Assembly: GCA_000310025.1 (NCBI GenBank)
Contig: FN649756.1
Location: forward strand, 70,421-134,420
Source of the DNA: Ectocarpus siliculosus
Lineage: Eukaryota > Sar > Phaeophyceae > Ectocarpales > Ectocarpaceae
DNA: 64,000 nucleotides
Direction of reading: 5' to 3'
Shown: positions 35,101 through 48,445 of the stretch, one piece after another
How the letters are laid out: the number at the start of each line of letters is the position of its first letter
How positions within the stretch are numbered: the first letter of the stretch is position 1
Made by a program: the position numbers and the translations under genes
Notes under the pieces: generated by a model
Database searches by the model: none
What the model saw: the letters and a program-made list of their open reading frames with translations, nothing else
Told to the model about the DNA's origin: nothing

Positions 35101-38100
35101 TGTACACCCCTTATTGAAGTGCAGGTGTCGGCGTCCTTGAGGCTTCCCAAATAAAAGCTTTCTGGTTTACGGAGATACCCAACTGCTCAATGATACCAAG
35201 GTTACATGCCTAGGGCTTCTTGGGTGACACACAGGTCTCAATTTCCCCCAGACCTTCGTTTTCGGTACATGGCGTACACAGCTCTCGCGTACGTGTCATC
35301 CCCCAAACCCGTGTCGACGTGGCATCTACCGTGTTGACCAGGAGGGGGTACGACTGGCCACAGTGTGTGAAACGGAGGCGTGGGTGTGGGCGCTGGCCGG
35401 GAGACCTGGCCACGACGAGCTCGTGGTTGGTTGTGACGGGGGCTCGATCGGAATGCACAAGCTGCAGTTTCAGCACGTCACGGCTATCTACAAGGTGCGA
35501 GGTTTGGATTATCTCTTTGTCCTCGAACCTGGACTTGACTTCGAAATGAGGTGCTTGGGATTCCCGAAGGAAGTGGTACACGTGGTGGTCCGAACGAGAC
35601 GTACTTTAGGGACAATGACGAGTTCCGGGGATTTGTGATGGGAGATCTTTCCAATTGGGTCCATGGGCGAACTCTCAAACTTCCAACATGGCACCATCAC
35701 TTGAATTGTGAGCTGGGAACAGGAACGAAGGGGCCGGTGTAGGCGAGGAACACGCAAGGTAATACGGGTGCCGTTTATTGTGCAGGGAGAGAGGACATCG
35801 CTACTGTAGTAGACATGTTGCTTGATTAGTGCAGACTTCTTCAGTTGCGCAACCCTTGTCACTTATTAGCGCTGTTTTAGGTCAGTCGTTTGTGTGGCGC
35901 GTGCAGTACTTCCGGTGAGAGTGCTCCCCCACATTAGGCGGAAATGCTGTACACAATCACCCGCGATGGCATGTTCTTGCTCGTGGCCTTCTCTGCCAGG
36001 ACCGATACGCCTACCGTGAGAACATGAGCGACGTCATTGTGCAGCACCTAGTATCGGAGCAAAAGGTACGTGAATAGTGACCAAAAACGCTCTGCATTAG
36101 CGAGAAGTTCAACGCCTTGAGCTGGAAAGTAGAGGGGGAAAGTCGCTTTGAACTCCCAAAGGTGGCGTGAAAGCTAGCACCTAGGAGATTGGGTGGGTGA
36201 AGGATGTGGCTGTTCGGATGGAGCATTACTTCGCGGGGGATTGCTTCCTTTGAGAACGGAACGAACGTAGCACACGTAGACTGTGCTGGGACAATCTTCT
36301 TGCTTCTTAAACGGCAAGACCACAGTGATATGGTGTGTACCAACGCCCTCGCCTTCCTCGCGACAGGTTCGTATCAAGTGTAGGGACTACGTGGAACAGA
36401 TTGCAATTTTCCGAGACAGACTGGCGGTCCGACTTCCGGATAAGGTGAGCAATCAGCAAGATAGCGTGTAGTTCATGTTTGGTAATATATATTTCTACGC
36501 AAGCCCGTTCGGCCTGCTGAGCAAGATCAGTTGGCAGTTCAGCAGCTAGACAGATCTAGTCGATGCGCATAGGTGTTGACTGGGTAAGGGGCACGTCTGG
36601 CAATCGTCATCGGTTGTGGCTGTCTCAGTCAGGGGCAAAAATCCCGTACGAACCTTGGTCATAGAATTGGACATACCTCAAGCACACAGCAGGTGCAAGG
36701 TTCCATCACCCTTACATTGACCAGGTCCAGTGTCAATAGCAAGCCCGATCGCCCTCGTCCCGTTGCCACAGTGACACTCCCGCACGTATATGGGCTTGTC
36801 GAACCAACCACAGAAGACACGTCTGTAGGGTACCTGCAAACAGCTTTTACAGGTGCTGCACTCGCTCGAATAGTCATCACGGTAGCCAGGACTCTCTTCG
36901 CGAAACCATGCTCAATTCACCAATGGTAGTGTCCAACGCCCCCAACTGCTCTGTCTGCCTGGTCCCAGGTGCACGTGTACGAGCTCACTCAGCACGACGA
37001 CAAGTACGACCTCCGCTACCGCCTCAAGGACAAGATATACCTCCCCTCTGCGGTACCTTCATCGTCGTCGTCGACACTGTCCTCGCCCGCTTCAACTATC
37101 TCCTCGCTAGCCGTGACGTCCTCCAGCCGAGGGAGTGAGAGTAAGGAGGACGCGGCAAGGCATCAAGGGTCATCGTCATTGCATAGCCAGCGCCTCTCGA
37201 CCGGGAGCGTTGACGGCTTGGGGGGAGCGCCGAGGGATGGGGATGGGGGGGGTTCTTCGTTTTTGCTTGTGACCTGGAACAACGTTGTCCTCTGTGAGGG
37301 GAGAGTGCTGAAGCTGTTCGACTTCTCCGGCGCCAAGGTAAGCCAGACGAATTGGTCAGAAGAAAGTTGTTTCCTTTCGCCATGCTTGTCTTCAGAGAGG
37401 GTGGTTCTGCTTCTGCGAGTTTGACACTTTTTAACACCAAGATTTTCGTCGTGAGTTAGGGTTTGTTTTCTCGAACTTTTTTTCAGGGCCATGGTTCGGA
37501 CTCTCTGATATCACAGAGGAACAGGTTGGGTGAGAAAGGAGTTTGTAACGTACGTTTCGACAAGGATTGGCGGTGAACGCCGACTTGGAGCCTTCGTCGT
37601 CATCTGTGGTTCGACCCAACACCATGAATACGCCCTGCCACAACGGACCATCTCCTTCCGCATTAGGTTGAAAACGAATTAACACACGTGCATGGGCAGC
37701 AGTGCTATAGGGCGGTTGCCTGGGTTGGACTGCAATGCCTTCCGCAGTTCCCTCCAAAATCAGGCTTGTTCAAGTTCTAAAGGTTGGACCTCGGCCACTG
37801 GCGTTATTAAACCACCACCACTCTGCAACAAAAAAAATGAAAATAAAGGTCCGAGAATGGGTACTGGATGCGGCCGTGCGCAGCGCAAGCGTGGATGGCG
37901 GCCCGGCGGGCGGGGAGTCCCTCCTGCTCGGACTAGAGAACGGGGTGGTGCTCCAAGTGTTCGTGGACAACGCCTTTCCTGTCGTGCTAGTCAAAGCAAG
38001 CACGGCGGCGGTGGTGGGCTGCGCCATGTCCGTGCACCGAAAAAAGGTGAGCCGATTCGTCGATGCCGTTGTCCATGCCCCCCGGTCAGACAGAACTTTG

Positions 38101-41100
38101 AGTTTTGTTGACTCTGGTTGGTTTTCATTCAACCCAATGTGGTTTGTCGGTTGGGCATGGTTTCGATTGGGTGACCGGTGGGTTAGCGGCTAGGGTTTTC
38201 TTATGTAGGGAATGTGCGGCGTCAGTCCGATCCGCGAAGTACTACAGTTATGTATAGCCTATTTGTGAATATCCTCATTTTTTGTCGTCGTGTTTGTCGT
38301 CGATACTAGAATCAACCTTACGCTTATGAATATTTATGCGATGATCTGTCCGTCGTACGCATGGCCTTGCGAGCATGCTCATGTGCCGTAACTCTCCATT
38401 GTGACTGGACATTAGCTGCACTGAAAAATATTGAATCGTCATGCTTCCAACCAATCCACATCACAACCACCCTCTGGTTCCCAACATCAAGTTTGTGGTT
38501 GATTTTTTTGGCGTGCCACTTTACGACGCGATGCTCTCGGTAGAAAGTATGACCCCCTACGTCATGCCCGGTGTCTACCCCAACCTGTTAGGTGGCCGTT
38601 GTGGACGCGAAGAGCAGGGTTATGGTGTTCGATGTCATGTCCAAGGAGGTAGAATTCCAAGAGACTGGCGCCTCTAGGTGAGGGAAAGAAAGCAGACCAA
38701 AACTAAAAGGTGCGTGTATTTTGGGTTGGTGCACGGAATCACAATGCTCGGGGTAATTCTGCGAAGTATTGCGGAAACCAAGTGGTCATAAACGAATAGA
38801 CAGGACCGGTAGATTTCTTGCTTTGCAAGGAATCGCAATGGCCCTTTTCGCATCGTCCTTCTTGTACGTTGATGATGTTAGCCAGTGACCACGGCGTAAA
38901 TCTTCTTGGGGAGGGTGGCCATGGGTCGCAGAGGCTAGCAAGGAGTCTGCAACTTCAAGACTAGGCACAGTGACCCCACAACCCGTGGGCTCTCACTTTC
39001 TCACTCACTCTACACCCCTGTCTATCTCGCCTTTCGTTTGTCTCTCTCCCTCTATGCATTGGTGGACACGCTAGCGTGGCGTTCAACACATCTTTGGAAG
39101 ATATGCTGTGCTATTCGGGGAACGGCAAGCTCTACGTCCGTAACGGTACTTTTCCAGTGCAAGAGCAGGTAAACAAACGCCCGTCCGGCCAGGGTCATTC
39201 TACAGGATCAGGCCTCCTTGTACAGGACGCCGGGGTTGAATTGACTCTGTGCAGGAAAAACAATCACAATAACAACAGCATTGATTCCGTTGGATGGCAC
39301 CACATGTACTCGCACATTGTGCGACGTGCTTGAGGAGAATGTTCTTTCAAAATATATTACATTCGGTTCCTACGCATTTGTCTCAACCCCCGTGGGTATT
39401 TGTCTAGCCGAACGCCACGGAAGTTTTTTTCAGTAGCGTGTAAACGTCTGTCACGCCTATTCAGATGTGCCTGACCTTTGACTTGAACACCATATCATCG
39501 TCCTATCGAGGAAAACTCTTCGACGATCTTGTTTTACGTTTATCGCAACAACACCAGCAACAACCGTTTCAAAATTTCAAAATTTCAGCGAATCTCCAAA
39601 AACGATGCCGGACCAACCCTTTTCGCACCGTATCGATGTGTAAAGTTCATTGGCGGAGAGGTGGCCAGCTACCGAGGGGCGCGGGTGATCAGCTTGAAGG
39701 GGGTGGCTCTGTCCACGGTGGACGTACCGTTAACCAAGACCGTCTATCGGCACATTGAGGCACGAGATTTCCAAAAGGCGCACGACGTCGCCTGCCTGGG
39801 GGTTACCCAGGTGAATCAACAGTACTTGAAACGCCCCGAGTACCACTAACACCACGTAATGCACCAATTCTACCGATGTATGTACCGAAAACTGCTCTAC
39901 ACAAGACCCAGGCAATAGGAATAGGGGTAGACCAGAAATGTTCATCCAGGCAACATCAGCAATGAAAACATTGGCATGACGCGCCCCTCGTGCAGCGAGA
40001 CTGGCGGCTCTTGGGCATGTCCGCTTTGCAAGCGATGGAATTTGACGTCAGCCGGAAGGCGTTCATCCGGCTGCGGGACCTCCGCTTCGTCGACATCTTG
40101 TCCGACATTGAGCTAAGGACCATGCACGAGGCTACTCTGTTGAAGACCAACGCCGAAGCCAGGTAAGGCAGTGCTTGCACTTAACACCGCACTTCAATAT
40201 TTTTTTGTCTTGCCAACACCCTCTTGTAGAGTCAAACTTGGGATGTTCAGAAAGTGCTTGTTGTGAGTACAAAAAATCCGAGATAGACTACCGTAGTCAC
40301 AGCCAGTTGTTTCACGCTCAAGCGACCGTGTCAGTCGTGTTGACCCATTATCCAACGGAACCAATATTTTCCAGGGTAAAGATGGAAGCCGACTCCTCGG
40401 CCGAGCTGTTGGCGCACCAGGGCAACTACCAGGGCGCCGCCAAGGTGTGGGATAATGTACCTTCGCTGATTCGATCCTCATACAAAACAATACCTATACT
40501 AGGTCCACCACAACCCCGCAGAAGAAAACTGGAAGGAAGTAAGTCTTCTTTTCAGAATCTGATCAATATTCCAGGCTCGATCTGGCGTACCTGTTCGATT
40601 TGTCGAAGGGTTGCTGTCTCTGATGGGCGCCGGCAAGGCATGTTCGCCCAACCCTGCCACACTGATGGTACGTGCTAAGGATACAACACTAAATTTGTCA
40701 CAGAACAGTGTCTGGCCGACAATTAGCCCCAACCACGGCAGATATCGACTTCAAAGTTTTGGAAGCTCGGCAGTGATTGAACCCATCGGTGGGTTGTAGC
40801 AATCTCGTGCTCCTCCATTCACCCCTACATAGAAAAACTTCGGGTGAAAGCCGCGATATCGAGTAAACATTGAGATGCACAATCCGGTTTCCCGTTTCGT
40901 CAAAAGGACACATGACCTCCACCATCTGAGACATCCCTCAGCGTTTCCCGGACCATACATCTACTTTGTTGCACTATTGGTAGACGTGGGCGAGGAACGG
41001 CATGGCAGACAAGGCCATCACGATGTTCATCGACCTCCGCCAATGGGAGGAGGCTAAGGTGTTCGCCGCCTCTTCGGGGGGGTCCGTGGATGCCAAGGAG

Positions 41101-44100
41101 CTGACTCGACGCCAGGCAGAATGGGCAGAAGAAGTGAGACGGAGTTTCTGTCTATTTCGAGCATTCGGAAAACCATGAAATGTGTTTCATATCGCGAGTC
41201 GTAGTATCTGTGTCCGGTATTACGGATATTTCCCTCGCTCTAGTGGGTCAGCTCGTGATGACGACGTGACCGTGGTGTTATCACCGATGATGGAGGTACG
41301 GACACGTCAAAGCCGATTTAGTGTATTTATTGAGGAGAATTTCCGACCGACGACGACACGACAACGCCGGCCTTAGAAAATAACAAGAGCAGTAAGGATA
41401 CAAGAGTAACACCCCCCCATACCAAGTTGGGTGCACTCGAGTGGATTGCATACTTGAACCCGAGAACGTTGGCTCATATGCGCATACGCAACCGTAGTTG
41501 GATGATCACGCAGCCATGTCAACACGCGGAAAGGTGGGGATTGTGCGCGTTGTCATCGCATCTGCTCTGGCCTTCAGATATGAAGTTTCTGTAAGTGCAA
41601 TGTTGGTCACGATATTTCGTCACCCTCTGCGCCGGCGCAGCGTTTCCAGTCCACCTCTCTATAATAGGGCAACGTGATGTGATGTTGTTTGCTGTGATCC
41701 GACGTGAGTTTGGGATTCTTTCACGGTGATGTTGTCAACATGAAGGTCGGAGATTGGTCGGTGGCATCCGAACTGTTCCTCAAGAGCGGGGAGCCGCTTC
41801 GGGCCGCTGAGATCACCATCAAAGGGAGAGGAGAAGGTTGGCAGGATGCTCTGGCGGAGATAGTCAGGTGAGAAAACGACAATGAAGAGAGGTACAACTG
41901 CTATTCTCCCCTTCGAAAGCAGAATTTGCTCCCCTGAGCACGCAGGACACGAAACTCGTGACCCTGATGAATTGGCACGTCGGTGTGGCAGGTCGGTCAC
42001 AAAGACGGAGACGAAAATCCTGAGTGTTTGCGGCAAGGAGTTGTCCTTGGCGGGTTTCGACGACCTTGCGAAGGAGGCGTACATGAAGATGGACGACTTC
42101 ACCAACGTCATGGCACTTTACGTTAAACACCAGGTCAGATTTATCCTCTCTCGTGTGCTACGTATCCCATACGTTATGTTGGGTCAAAGTGAACATATGA
42201 TTAAATAGTCACGGAACAAGCATGGAACCCCGGTGGAACAATAAGAGCCACCCGATGGTGGCAGTCCCACGAAACCATTGTACGTTCCATGGGAAGAAAC
42301 AACGCGACTGTTCTTTCAGTCTAATACAACAGGTTGGAAGCACACATTACACGTGCAGCATGTGATGGAATATATATCGAAGGGGACTTTGACAGAGGAG
42401 GTGAGAGGAGAACAGCGAACAAGTGCAAAGGCTACTCTGTTTGGCTGTGTCGTTATCTCATGTTCTTCTATTCACTTCTCGCTCATGTGGCGTTGGCAAC
42501 ACGGCGATTAGAACTGGTCGGAAGCGGTGAAGCTTTCCGAGGAGCACGGCCGCAAGTACGACGACGCCGTTTTCCTACCCTACGCGCTGTGGCTCCGAGA
42601 CAAGGGGAGGTTTGACGAAGCCCTCGAGGCGTTCCAAAGGGCCGGAAGGCGGGATTTGAGCGGGGCCATGACTGAGCAACTCATGTGAGCGATGAACGAT
42701 GAGTGACGTACGGTGCCGACCGCAGCTTAGCTTATCCGCCAGGCGACCATTGCTCCCCGTTGAGCATCGGTCCGCCACTGCGCTTCACGATTGCTAGACA
42801 AATTTGTGCTCTTGCTTAGGAACCCGCGATGCACGTGTCTCGTCTCGTCTCGGCTCGTTCTGGGATGGGACAGAGAGGAGACCTTGGACCAGACTCTCAA
42901 GAATATGACAGCTTTTGTACGCGCATCGTTTCCACGCAATCATGTCCCTTTAGTCCCATGTCAGTCTCCGAAGAAGATGGGGAAATCCAAGTCCGCCATC
43001 AATCTGCGTGGGCCACACGAAACATGCAAGATGTTCCTTAGGAAACATCACGGGAAAGATACGAGACGTAGGATGACTCTCTCCAACCCCACATTGAGGT
43101 TTTGCTGGACTCAAGTGTCGGGGTGTTGAGCCAATCAAAACCTCAACAACGCCGAAACAATGGCGTCTCCCAAGAAATTTCCCTCCTCCTCATCCAACGT
43201 GCAACAAACAGCCTGAACTCCGTGGCGAAAGCCCGGTTCGACGACGCTTCTTACTATTATTGGAGGTCTTCGACTGAGGCTTTCGCAGCAGCCGAGAAGG
43301 ACAAAACGAAAACGAGGTACGTGTGTGTGGTGGGTGGACCCAACCAAGGAGAAGCGTGTCTACTCTATCAAACACCAAACCCTGCAGTTCGCGCGTTGCG
43401 TTAACCGTGGTTTGTCTTGGTGTCCTATGGTCTCATGGCTTTGATACCCTCCTACGTAGATCGTATGTTCGGAGAAACGATACTTCGGTTTTCCCCTTGT
43501 CGATGCTATTGTCGCCCTTTTCGGATTGTCATGTTCTTCTTGTGAAACGCATTAATCACGATACTGTCGACATCTGCAGCGAGAAGGACATCAGAAAGGC
43601 TCAGAGGATTGCGGAGGAGCACTCTCGTTTGGCGGACTTGTATCACGCGTTTCACCACGTGCACTCTTTCACCACCGACCCCTTCACGGACCTACAGCCG
43701 GAGGTCTTGCTGCAGGTGATGAGAGACGACGGCGTGACTTGGTACTTGGATGATGCTGGCTTGGAGACGATGTTAAAATGGCGTTTGGGAAATCGCTATT
43801 TCGGCAAACGTTTCTGTTTCGAGGCAGTGTTCACCGATCCTGTTTTTCCAACCTTACTGTCATCATGTGCACGAAACGACCTCGCCCTTGAAAGCTTCAC
43901 GGAGCGATAACCAAACCCTTTGCTTGCTCCAATGTGAGCTAGCTCACCTCCTGTTCCTCTGTGCTCAACGAACTCCCGCTCCTATCGAGAGCTAGCTGTC
44001 GTTGCCATGTGCTGCCAGGCAAACCTACAGACAGGCGCTCAGGCAGGATGTCCCATTAATGAAAGGACAACTGACTACAGTATGACTATGGACAGAATAT

Positions 44101-47100
44101 CCCTCCTTGACTTTCAGCCGAAATGGGACCATGCTGCGAAAAGTCGACCGTGTCACTTCAGTCACGAAATTGCCTCAATATCAAACCAGGACCCGGAAAT
44201 TCCCTCATGGTTGTGGTTCATGCGGGAAGGTTGTTCAGAAATGCCGAGGGGGCGTAAGCCGTGGAGCAGAATTGCAAGTATGCGCTGGAGGACTTCGTAG
44301 GCATCCCTGCCAACTTGAGGTTGCCGAACAGGTGTTACGTCGATACCATCTGCCTAGCTTTGCTTTTTCTCTTCGGTGCTCGTGTTGTCACCGATCACAA
44401 CACAGCACCATTAGTTGGCGAACGACAAGAATAGCAACAGCCAACACCATGCAGTATGACTGATGGTACGTAGCGTCCAGGTACTCCAGATACTCACTTT
44501 GATCACTTCATTGCCCGCCCTCTCTCTGCTTCCACCCGGCTGCTTGGCCTAGGTGTCGAGGTTCCTCGTGAACTCCTTGGGCGAAGCGGAGCCGCCTCGC
44601 GGGATATCGAGGGCACACACTCTCTACACCTTAGCCAAGCAGGTGTGTAAGCGGAAGAACGTCAAAAGAATGGAGACAGCTACAGTCCAGCAAGGATATA
44701 CGGATATTCCGGCGCATGTAGGACTGGAATCACTAGGTTCATAGGGAGGGATTGGGGAGGATGTGTCAGGAGATGTGCTTCGCTTTCGTTTAAGGCGGAG
44801 GCAACGACATGCAGGCAAGAACATGCCAAATCTACGAAAAAGGCTGACCTGCCCCTTCCCATTACTTCAAGAAAATCAAGGTCTGGGTGCAATGAGTACC
44901 GCACCGCCATTGCCTTCAGACCCCTTGCCTATTGGTGTCAATCCGCATCCATTGGATGGATCGGACGACAAAGACAAACGGTATCGCCTCACTTTTGAAA
45001 AACATTCTATTACGGCACCTGAAATTCACTATTTCTACTATTGTAGTTCTCATGACTCGACGCTTGCTGCGCAAGTGTCATTCAGCTTCTCCGCTTGCCC
45101 CCAAGAGGTCGAAGTGCTAACGCCAAGTACTTTCTTGGTCCTTTCATTTTCCAGGCCAAAGTGTTGGGAGCCTTCAAGCTGGCGCGGTTCGCCTACGACC
45201 GCCTCCAGAGGCAAAGGGTACCTCCCCTCTGGCAAGATCAGATTGATCTCGACATGCTCACAGTCCAGGCAAGCGCTGAATGCGGAAACCTCGAGTTGTG
45301 TCAGGGTTAACCAAAGACCACGCGCAGCAGTATCGACCTACTATCTGTGGGAGTTCGCATGGGGAAGTTTGGTAGTGCGGGACTGCGAATAGGCAGCAGA
45401 ACGACCAAGAACAGAGCGACCCACGTCGATATCAATGTTTCGAGTGAGGGCGGTGCGAAGACGCGCGCGTTCGAAAAATGGCCGCTATGTGTTTATGTGT
45501 TGTACTTGCGATCATAGGCCTTTGTGCGGCCCTTCGCATCGTTAGGTAGGATTAAGCCACCTGGGACAAGAAACATGATTCCTAGGCCAAGTGTTGGAGC
45601 ACTGGGGATACGTTCTCCACACAGCCACACACACCTGTGCCCACCAAGACACGACCCACGGTATGATCATACCAACATACCTGAAGCCAGACGATCTGCT
45701 AACGTGTTAGCGTTCCCTCGCGCACCGAAATGATATCGGCATACTGGCAGTCCAGGTTATGTAGTATACCGTAGTTGCCGATACGTAGAGTGCTCCTACC
45801 GACCCCTTCCGCTGTTCGACCCTTCACTTTGGTTCGCTTTTTCGAGCAGATCATCAGTGGAATGCTCGTCAAACCACCGAATCGCACCCACACAAATTGC
45901 TTTCGAGCATCGTGTTGGGGATATCGCCCATCCCAAGCACGTCCATCGCAACTCGAGTACTGTGTGAACCAAGTCTTGAAGGGGGTTGAATGTGAGAGTA
46001 TATTCCTACGTGTCGAGCACGACAACCATCACAACAATCGTCAGCATTACATGTACGGGAAATTGTGGCACACATCACGCTGATATGTCCACTGTGTCTA
46101 CCAACACTGCGCCAATCGCGCGTGTATCCGCTCGAACAGGCCAAGCCGGTACGGGATAGCCCCGAGCTCTTCGCGGCTTGCTTCCGATGCGGAGCCAGCA
46201 ACCCACTCCTTAGCCCCTACACGGGCGCGTCGAACAGCCTAGGATCGACATTGTCGAAAATGCCACGCAGAACCGACGGAGGCGGTAGAGGCCGTCACGA
46301 CGCACCGTTGCCTTGGGGTGACGCCTGCACGACGTGCCGACACCCCTTCGTGCGCAGTTTCTTCAACTTTGAGTCCTTGCCGCTGGTCGAGTTTCAGCCG
46401 GACCCCGGGTGCGTTGAGTTTGGGCGCGTGCGGAGTTTAGGAAGTGCTCGACAGAGATATTGAAAACGCACGAAGCAGATCAGCTACTCGTGCATAAAAC
46501 AGAAGCAGCGGTAGAGCTTTGTGGGAATGACGAAGCAAGCATAAGCCGTTGTGAGGAGTTTATTCGACTTCGAGACTCTGACCTCAGTGACATTGGACAA
46601 CGGGTGCGATCCTCCTCCCGAATTTGGCATTCAGCCCTGGTCATGTTCTGCAGTGTAGTTGCACTCGAAACAAAGAGACGTTCCAGCGTAAAACTAACCT
46701 TGTTGCGGATGGAAGACATGCCCCCACTACATACCACGACCACAGAATCGGGACTCGTGCAAGACAATCGTTAAGCTCTTGGAAAAATCAAATGACGTTC
46801 GGGATGGCACGTGGACGACGGAAGCACGGAAAAAGTAACTGTACGTGGTTGTGTAGCACACCGCATGCACGGGATTCAAAACATGCGTCCACCATTGTTT
46901 TGGGTGTGGGGAATACTGTGCTACTACAGTGTGGTGCGATGGTACTGACATCGGGACATTCCGCGCTGTATCTCTCCGATACATGAAACATCGTCTGTCT
47001 CTGTGCATGCTTTTGCCTTATGTTGCATTTTCTCGAGCAGCCTTACCGACGAGGAAGCTTTAGAGCTAATTACGGCCAGCCCACCTCAGGGAGGACGTGG

Positions 47101-48445
47101 AAGAGGGAGAAAAGCCCGCCATCGTGGTGGAAATGTGGGTGCACCGAAATAACGGTATAGCACATCTATCCTCCGTTGCCAACTAACCCATAACTCGAGG
47201 CTCAGGTTGCTACTCCACACTCTACTGTAAGAGCTGTCGTATTTTACCCTCTTCGAACGTCAATGAATAGAGCTCGAGGGCGAAGTATCTTGATTTTTGA
47301 GGCTTGGACAGATGAGAGCAGGCGTTGTGAAATTATCTGATTGAAAAGGGTTGGGGACGCCACAGCTCTGCATATTCCTCGGTAAGAGAGGCTGGTGCCA
47401 AGAACCCCTTGCCGGAAGTTCCGGCCCGTGAAGTTCATGCGAATAACATGGTTATTTATGTTCATGCTAGATACTGGCTTAGATGCGACGCCAGCAACGC
47501 CGCACGGTGTACTCCTAACCTAAACATGGAATCTAGGCTTCTTCTTTGGCATGCCTCCCTCCAATCCATCCGCTTGAGTTTAATTTATGCGTGTGCGTGC
47601 CTTGCCTTAATCGTTCATAGCAATGGCACGAGGCGAAAGAAGGAGATGCAGACGTAATGGCCCTCGGAAGCGACGATGAGGGGGCGAATGACGACGACGA
47701 CTTGGAGGGAAATTATGTGCCGGGAGAAGAGCTCTTCAACCGCTGCATCAACCGCACGCTTGAAGCACAGGAGGTGTGTCTGCAAAGAGAACCTGCCATC
47801 GAGATACCGGCAAAAGACTCCCGGAAACGTCTGGCTGCGGTTGAACAACGGCAGATGCAACGAAGCAAACTCTTGTACTTCGACACGGTCGAGGAAGTAT
47901 GGAAACTATTAAGCCATCGAAGTGACCACATATGTCATGCTTAGACCGGACAAGGGATGATAACCATCAAGCGATACAGGTTTCGAGGCACCAATGGTGG
48001 ATTCAGAGGACATTTCGAGTTCACGAGACAACGACTACAGCAGGGCATCCCTATGAAAAATATGCATAGCAGGGTTGGCACGATATCGTGTAGGCGCAAA
48101 TCCACAGATTTGTCTCATATCTACGCTCTTGGAATTGACCACCCCCCGGTGCTCAACAACTTCCCCCCATCCCACCCTATTCAGGATTCAAGCGAGTACA
48201 TGGTTGTGGTCGCGTCGGCGAAGTGCCTCCGAGCACTGAAGCGAGAGGACGTGTTCCGCGTCCCACCGGGAACCCGCTCCCCGCGAGCCCGCCTGTACAA
48301 GAACATGATGCCGGACATTCCCTTAGCCTTGTCACAGCCGTGTGGCCGATTTTTCCACGAGGAGGACTTCGAGTTTTCCTACCTCAGGGAGAGTCGGTGC
48401 CCGTTTAGTCGGGTGACTGACGTCGGAGACTACGGGAGTTGCTGA
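32158..48445 (+). CDS. IFT122: Intraflagellar transport protein 122 homologue (IFT-A subunit), 28 exons, complete
   Basis: Exons: 32158-32187, 32736-32894, 33153-33377, 33539-33660, 34070-34173, 34720-34838, 35342-35494, 36000-36065, 36367-36444, 36969-37337, 37849-38046, 38592-38677, 39075-39168, 39646-39810, 39996-40162, 40375-40444, 40984-41133, 41746-41867, 41992-42133, 42512-42684, 43212-43316, 43580-43715, 44553-44642, 45155-45268, 46140-46408, 47041-47134, 47633-47773, 48185-48445. They total 4,002 nt with every phase consistent (1,333 residues; vertebrate forms are about 1,240). The N-terminal half is a WD40 propeller pair (for example [39 protein letters not shown]). The C-terminal half is TPR-like helical repeats ([31 protein letters not shown]). 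A C2-C2 zinc site reads [11 protein letters not shown] and CTTCRHPF, with about 30 extra residues between the pairs. The protein belongs to the IFT-A complex driving retrograde flagellar transport. Oddities: a Ser/Gly-rich insertion in exon 10, GC donors after exons 6 and 24, and partial loss of the C-terminal zinc cysteines. Confidence 0.97.
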
